Source: Phallus indusiatus
Taxonomy: Eukaryota; Basidiomycota; Agaricomycetes; Phallales; Phallaceae
NCBI GenBank assembly: GCA_027605045.1
Contig: JAQFWX010000028.1
Coordinates: forward strand, 124,001 to 188,000
Reading direction: 5' to 3'
Length of the DNA stretch: 64,000 nucleotides
Shown here in pieces: positions 57,750 to 64,000 of the stretch. A program made the position numbers and the translations under genes. The notes below the pieces were generated by a model that was not told the DNA's origin, did not search any database, and saw nothing but the letters and a program-made list of their open reading frames with translations. Every line of letters begins with the position of its first letter. Position 1 is the first letter of the stretch.

Positions 57750-59035
57750 GGGTGAGAGTTAGTTTTAGGTTTTTCGATATGGAATATCGTTGAATTTATA
57801 GACTTGAGAAGCCCGTCGAGAAGCCCGTTATTGCTCCGGAGTCCGCGTTACATAATTATCAAAGTTTGGAGTCTTTGGTTCCTTCACCGGATCGGTTCCA
57901 GGTCCAATGCCGTATGCAGATAAGATATTCATAGTGCCAAAAGCTGTCATCAAATCTCAATATTTAGTTCATTCTCAGCGACCTAGCTTATATTCTAGTG
58001 TATCTACGTGAGTTTACTTCTGGTTTACTCGTTAAATGTAGACATACTTATAAAACATACAATCTAAGACGACTGTTCGAGCCTCTGAGCCTGCCCCTGA
58101 GAGTGGACAATATACGATCGACAGAAATAATATAAGGCAATTGCTACCCTATTTGCGGGAACATTAGTCTTGATACAAAGGAACTATTGTGCGGCCAGGA
58201 ACTACCGCAATTTACGTGTGTATATGGCAGCTTTCTCGGGTTGCCCATTTTCATTGTTCACCGAAACCAGGCTGAATTATCATCAAACTGCCCCAAGGTA
58301 TGCATTTTTTCATCGCAATTACACAGCATCCAGTGAAACGAAGTTAACGGGAATAGCGCGAGCAGCGGATTGTTCGGTCAATTACCCGTAATCATCAAAT
58401 CTAACTTTTCGTAGTAACGTGCGAATAAACACCTATAGGCGAAGGCCATCTTTTCTGTGATACTCCAAGTGGCGGAATTGCCTCTCAGCCCTTAAATTGA
58501 ATTAAGCCCTCCGGCTATGGAGTATTGGGAACAAAACACGAATTTCGCGTATATTTCCCCTCCTCATTCACCACAAAACTCACACAGTGGTATACGCATT
58601 CTTTTTACCTCCTGGAGTTGTTAGTTCACGAACAGCAAAGGACGTCGCACCAAAAATGTGGCATCAGCTTCCTTAATCGGCTACAGCGTTTACATAGAGA
58701 ACGCCAGGGGTACAGCTACCATCTATCATATAGGCAAGTTTGAAGCACTCTGATATTGTGCTAGGTACTCTTAGGTACTTTACACTTGATTTGGCGATCT
58801 TGTCCTTGGTATAATTGATCCGACAGGGCATCACCGTTTCTGAACGTGTCCCGAAGTTTCCCGGGGGCGTGACTGTAAGATAACTAAGGAACTTCAGGCC
58901 GAGATCGCTGATCGGGGTGGCGCAATCGGTCGGGCAAACACGGTCATATGCCCAATAAAACATCCGTTTGCCTAAAGTGTATGTACTCGCTCGAAATCTT
59001 ATCTTACAAAAGAGTTTGGAAAGCACACATCGACA
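57750..59035. other. 1.3-kb spacer
   Basis: It lies between the 5' end of aldehyde dehydrogenase 3 and the 3' end of FAD paralog 5. Open frames up to 117 codons show no family features; no gene is supported. Confidence 0.3.
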
Positions 59036-61192
59036 TCATTCTTTATATTGACACGATTCTGAAACATTTAGAATGCTTATGCCAAACAACTGTTTTATCC
59101 ATGCCCAGAAGACACGTATTGCAAGCCATGGAGCAAATGTATCCGTTGCCAGACCAAGCCACGCGATTTGGTGAAGTAAAACGCGACTTATATCAGCATC
59201 CTTAGTTTAATTTTTAGAATGAGTAGTAACCTCAACATCTAGGAGAAATGTCTTTACCCGAGTTGCTAAAGCCATCAATACGTTGCTATAATTTCGCATA
59301 AACCAGGATGTCGTTTGAAGGCTTTCTCCAGGAAGAGGCACTGTACTTGGAAAATTATAATTAATGAGTTTTAAGTTTTCCCTAAATAGAATTACGTATG
59401 ATCAGCAATATAAGATATTACATGCGAAGAGAATTAAATTGACCAAATATGCTCAGTCCGGGACTTTACATCGAGAAAGTAACGCCGCGAATTGAATCCG
59501 CGTGGTAAAACAGAGTCCCCAAAGCCAGTAGCGGTTCGATGCAGCTGAGAGTTTAAAATTATGGCGGAGGCACAAGCTTTAGAACATCCTTGACTGAGCA
59601 GCAATCAATCCATCGCCTTGAAAAGATTAGTGAAAGTGCTTTCCTTACCCGAGAACTGGGTCTATTTGTGCCAATTGAGCGTCACCAACCGCTACAAAAT
59701 TGGACGGGAGATGGGTTGCTTCATGATACTTGACATAAACAGAAAGAGCTTTGTGAATTCAGCGTCTGGGATTTGAAAGGTACAGGCTCTGTAGACTTAC
59801 GGTATTTAGAACTTACAACTAATGTCGGCACATCCTCACTTTGTAGGATGTTCAGTATCCCACATATCCATTCAGGTAGCGGTTGTTTTAATTTCATACT
59901 ACGCACAAAATGTTTGAAATCATTCACGTTTTGAACTTCTTCACGCCAATCGTAACCACCGCAATTCATTATGACTTGGCAAGTCAACCATCACATAGGC
60001 TGTTAGCAACTTTAAGAAGAATTGTGTACTCACGCAAATTTTTCTCTTTCTTTTCGAATACAAAAAACCTATCATTCGAGCCATCAACAGGTAAGGCTCC
60101 ATATACTCTGTGAACAGTGTCTTCATCGACAAGTAATCCATGTTTCCGAACTTTTCGTTCCACTTCCGGAGAAAGCTCAAAATAGCCAGTAGTATAGCGA
60201 ACTTTAGGGTCGAAAGATATCCTTAAATTATCCAAGTGTTGATTGGAGAATCTTGGAAGTGCCTTGAGCCAACGGAATCCGCCCATAGAGGATCCAGTCG
60301 CATCTGAATCAACTGATGCAGTCTTTAAAAAAAGCCTAATCGAGCTGTAACTTACCGACAACTAAACTTCCTTTCATTTCAGTTTTGGAACCATCTGGCA
60401 ATTTTACATGTACTCCGTTAACCATACCAACTGTTTCATCATATATTAAACCGGTTACAGTCCCGTGGAAATACTGTACTTCTTTGCAGCTTTGTAACAC
60501 CAAACGACGTAGAACTGATTCAAAGGCCGGCCTGGTTAAATTGATGGTCGGAGGATAAACAGCATGGGAATGGTCAGGAAAACCAGAAGGAATTGATATT
60601 GGAAATCCCGAAATCCAAAAGACATTTATACAGGGAATAACTCTGCATTAAATACTTCAAAATTAAACAAACTCAGTTCGTCGATTTTCATACCTTCCTC
60701 CGACACTTTGGACGACTTTTTTGAGGTTCTCAAATCCAAACATCTCTTTCATGGCTGAAGTTATGAATAGCTGAAAGTCATGGTGTGCTTTGTATTGTGC
60801 TACTCGAGACCGTTTCGATGGATTTATGTTCCTGACGTCAATGTAGTCTTGAAGGCCAGTTTCGCCTACTGCAACCCATTCTTCGGGTTCGACGATAAGA
60901 ACCTTCTCGAAATGATTTGCGCAGACACGAGCAGAAAATAGTCCCGCGATACTGACAAACATAATGAGTCACCAAATAAAAACATTCATTGTCATGTCGT
61001 CTAGGACTAGTACCTTCCACCGCAGATGATCGCGACACCAGGAAATTTCTCCTGCCTCACTTTTGAAAGAAGATGAATGTCTTTCATAATTGAAGTCTTG
61101 TTCCACAGATATTTGCTGATTGATAATGATAAGACTTTGTAGACAACGACTATTGTTGAAAGATTGATCAGAAGGGAAGTAAAGGAAGCCAT
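59036..61192 (-). CDS. FAD-dependent oxidoreductase, membrane-anchored (paralog 5)
   Basis: The ATG at 61192 gives MASFTSLLINLSTIVVVYKVL, a membrane anchor. The blocks are CGG/SIAGLFSARVCANHF, KVLIVEPEEW, VAQYKAHHDFQ, TRPAFESVLRRLVLQSCKEV, GTVTGLIYDETVGMVNGV, DATGSSMGGFRWLK, CGGYDWREE, AVGDAQLAQIDPVLG, QGCSKACASAIILN, RTEHIW and a C-terminus FAPWLAIRVFWAWIKQLFG followed by a short non-conserved extension to a stop at 59036. The exon after the fifth intron needs the acceptor ACAAAG to give YPLSVYVKYHEA. The FAD motif has one extra residue (GDAQLAQ for GDAQSQ). No frameshift was found, so it is probably functional. Confidence 0.8.
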
Positions 61193-62803
61193 CTTGGAAA
61201 TTACTTGTAGTGGTTCAACATAATTTAAATACTCATCCTAGGGTCTTGGCGAGCGGATACTGGAACCCGTTGGGCGGAATGCCTTCAAAAGCCTTGAACA
61301 TAATTGAAAAAGCGAATTCTAGTCAGAACAAAATGGGCTGAATGATCAGCCGGCGAGGACACGATCGCGATACATTTCGGGTGTATGCAATACCAAAATA
61401 CATTAAGTACGTGGATTCAAACAAATCTAAAGGATCATACAATCAGCAAACATGTCAGTTATTGGTCAAGCTGTTCCCCTATTAGGTTAAGACTGTTTCA
61501 GTTTGGCAACAACTTGAGGCTTCCTCAACAAGTTTCGGAGAAGCTTAGAACCTATTTTGAATACGAGAATTCATTCAGGAAGCCAAAATCTAACTTTACG
61601 AGAGGACGAGAGAGGACGAGAGCGGACTCAGTCTGAGCGGAGTTGCTGACTTGAAAATAAATTTGATTTCAGTCTCATCGACGGCGAATTCAGCCTGAGC
61701 TGGTGTAATTTTTTTCCCGGTTTTAATACGACTCATGTTGCCTTGACACACACACTCATGCTGACACTATTCATAGCTATAAATTTTTCAAACAATTTTT
61801 TACAAATTGACTTACATGTATAAAGTAACCTATTCTCATTTTGCATGTTTTCCCATTACTATGTAAGTAACAGTAACAGTAAGGCGCCATATTAGTAAAT
61901 ATCAGAGTAGGCCGTTTTAGTGCCGTTTTTCGCCCGTTTCATTGTTTGTTTTGGTATGTCCGGAATACTTTGGAAATACCATTTATCCTGTTTTAACTCT
62001 GAACGCCTCAATGTCCGTCTGTTGTAAAAATCGTTTTATCTGTTGTTTCAGTGTTCCCCTTCAATTCCTTCGATTTTTTTCACATAATTATTAATTCGTT
62101 AGATAAATATTTAGACAGGATGTTGTGAAGAATTTATCCCTGACCGATATTAGTGACCGGGAGTGAAATGGACAGTGAAACAACTGCCGTTTCCGTTTCA
62201 CTTAAAAAGTCAAACTTTTTGGCCGTTTCAACAGCCGTTTCACTGACTTTGAAGCGGACAGTAGAACCGCCCTACTCCGAGAACCGGCCGTACCCGATGC
62301 CATCGATATGCGACGGTCACAGCCGAAGATGGTGAAATGGTGAAATGTGGGTAGCTATCAACCCGATACGGTCTCAACGTCCCTCGTACCTGTTGTGTAT
62401 GACTGGTCAATTTTAAATTGACTGTCACGGATGCAGTTGAATGAAGATTATTGCTCTCTCAGATGATAGAGATGAGGTAATGGCGCCTCGCATGATAATG
62501 AATGACAAGTCATGAACTTATATATGCGCCAATTATAAACACGAAATTTGCACGAAATAATGAAGGGCCTCGAGGCAAGAAGGGCTTGCACCAGCTTCTC
62601 CTCTACATAGTCACTCCGAACACATAGAGTCAGCTTACATATATTCCATTTTACTTTTGATGGCGTAAATATTTACCAAATCATTTTGGTTTAATCAGGG
62701 ATTCTGAAGGAAGCGCTGTTTTGGGAAAATGAAAAAGGGGTGATGGAACTGACATAGATAAGCCCTATCTATGCTTTTTGAGGCAACAAAGGAAGCATAG
62801 AAG
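61193..62803. other. 1.6-kb spacer with GCCGTTT motif cluster and a short hairpin
   Basis: No gene is seen. The motif GCCGTTT (or CCGTTTC) recurs near 61912, 61925, 61935, 62186, 62193, 62223 and 62235. A perfect hairpin AAAAAGT-CAA-ACTTTTT lies at 62204-62220. A short AGAGGACG repeat lies near 61602-61622. These may be parts of a decayed element. Confidence 0.35.
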
Positions 62804-62928
62804 TGTCGGAGTCAACGACATGGTCACTCTAGATTAGATAGTAAAATTACACGGACTGTACAGCAGAACCTGGACCTGAAGCGTCGGTAAGAAGACTACG
62901 TCTTCTGACCGACATTCTTCAGACAACA
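62804..62928. mobile_element. solo LTR (125 bp) with 5-bp target duplication AGAAG
   Basis: The element begins TGTCGGAGTCAACGAC and ends CAGACAACA, flanked by AGAAG at 62799-62803 and 62929-62933. It shares with the LTR at 6596-6781 the start TGTYGGAGT, GGTCAC, TAGATTAGA, CTGTACA, GACCTGA and an imperfect hairpin (here 62876-62922) centred on AAGACT/CGTCTT. It is shorter because it lacks the second half-arm and the region after it. No internal region remains. Confidence 0.82.
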
Positions 62929-63038
62929 AGAAGAACGCTCAACTTGGAACCACCTGCGCCTGCAGGTAGCATTAGCGGAAACTTCCATTCCCAGACAAGG
63001 TTCAATAAATAACGCATCCACATATACATGTGACGTGA

Positions 63039-64000
63039 TCAGAACACTTGAGAAGAGAACGACAGGACTTCAAAACCAAACAATTGTTTGAACCATGCCC
63101 AGGCCACACGTCCGACAATCCAAGGTGCAAACACTTGCGTTGGTGGATCAATCCAAGACATTTGTCGGAAGAAAGCACCGCTTACATCGACGTCCTTCAA
63201 AAATTTCAGATGATGGATTACTATGTAATCTAGAGTAGCACTTACTTTGGTTGTCAGACTGTAAAAGATATGACTGTAGGATCTTATAAAGCGAGATGTC
63301 TTTTCAAGATCTTCTGATGGAAGAGGAACCGTAGTGCTAAAGTTGTAGTCTAAGTTTTTCAAACCGAACCTACAGAGGGAAAGTTCTCATTAAAACAAGG
63401 CACACAAGAAGAGGGAAAGATAAGTCAACCAAGTGTGCTCCGTTCGGTTTTTAGCATCAAGGAAGTAGTTTCGGGCGAAATTCTGGGATAAGGAACACGG
63501 TGTAGTTGGGAGCTAAGGACAATGGCATGTGCACATGCCTTGGGACACCCTTGACTAAAAATATAATTAGTGATGAATGGTCAGTCACTAGTCAACAGCT
63601 AAGTGCGTACCCGAGAACTGGGTTCGTTTGCGAGTACGCGTCGCCAACCGCTACGAAGTTTGAGGGAAGGTAGTCCGACGCTTCATGATACTTTATATAT
63701 ACAGACGAACCTTTCATGACATTGTTAAGACTACGTTTTATATGCATAACATTTGGGCTCACCAAATTTCGAGTGCACGAATGATACTGGGACATTTTCT
63801 CGCTGGAAGGTTTGCAGCAACTCACTAATCCAATGAGGTGCGAGTTGCTTCCAATGTAGGTTTTTAACAAATTCCTCAATATCGGCGACAGATCGGATCC
63901 GATCAGACCAACCATAACCGCCGCAAACAACATGTACTATAAATAAAAATAATTCAACATGTCAGACTCTACAGGGTATCCGCCACTCACGGAAATTTTT
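63039..64000 (-). CDS. FAD-dependent oxidoreductase (paralog 6), 5' end outside the window, possible frameshift
   Basis: Exons corresponding to 5-9 of the family are present: CGGYGWSDR...DIEEFVKNL (about 63920), SVYIKYHEASDYLPSNFVAVGDAYSQTNPVLG (about 63690-63610), QGCPKACACAIVLSSQLHR (about 63555-63500), NFARNYFLDAKNRTEHTW (about 63485-63435), LDYNFSTTVPLPSEDLEKTSRF and the C-terminus FAPWIVGRVAWAWFKQLFGFEVL with a short extension to a stop at 63039. Between LHR and NFARN the frame shifts by one base, and about nine residues found in paralogs 1 and 5 are missing; the gap (about 14 bases) is too short for an intron. Either this copy is a young pseudogene or the read has an error there. The last intron is 51 bases, without stops, and in frame. 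Confidence 0.7.

Noticed and set aside
1..64000. Bacterial-style features (operons, ribosome-binding sites, CRISPR)
   Set aside because: The intron-rich genes are eukaryotic, and no regularly spaced repeat array was seen.

Overview
The window looks like nuclear DNA of a basidiomycete fungus, most likely an Agaricomycete. Genes are cut by many introns of about 45-90 bases with GT...AG ends. The window carries FunK1-type fungal protein kinases, F-box proteins of basidiomycete style and a fungal UDP-glycosyltransferase. No tRNA, rRNA or CRISPR array was seen. Most supported genes were reconstructed by joining exons by eye from protein motifs, so outer limits are firmer than internal splice sites.

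Layout. 1-4.3 kb: 3' end of an unknown Gln/Ser-rich gene, then a long-chain acyl-CoA synthetase. 5-19 kb: a duplicated block built of FunK1 kinase (+), FAD oxidoreductase (-) and an unnamed repeat (R1). It holds one apparently whole kinase (11.0-14.8 kb), two broken kinases and one kinase-tail relic, plus one whole FAD gene (15.1-17.3 kb) and one FAD fragment. 19-24 kb: an F-box gene and a stand-alone adenylate-forming enzyme. 25-38 kb: three FAD oxidoreductase copies on the + strand (the second is a pseudogene), a second F-box gene and a retroelement relic. 39-44.5 kb: an SMP-30/gluconolactonase-like protein and a UDP-glycosyltransferase. 47-58 kb: three class-3-like (fatty) aldehyde dehydrogenases. 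59-64 kb: two more FAD oxidoreductases on the - strand, the last running off the window.

The dominant theme is local expansion: six FAD-oxidoreductase genes or pseudogenes, three aldehyde dehydrogenases, four kinase loci and two F-box genes. Two acyl-activating enzymes, membrane-anchored flavoproteins, aldehyde dehydrogenases, a lactonase-like propeller and a sugar transferase side by side would suit a pathway acting on a fatty-acid-derived or other lipophilic compound. That pathway is inference from gene content only.

Two short solo LTRs with perfect 5-base target duplications (6596-6781 and 62804-62928) are recognisable. The first has its empty site preserved in the sister kinase gene. All three aldehyde dehydrogenases share a 25-base exon followed by a 12-base microexon.
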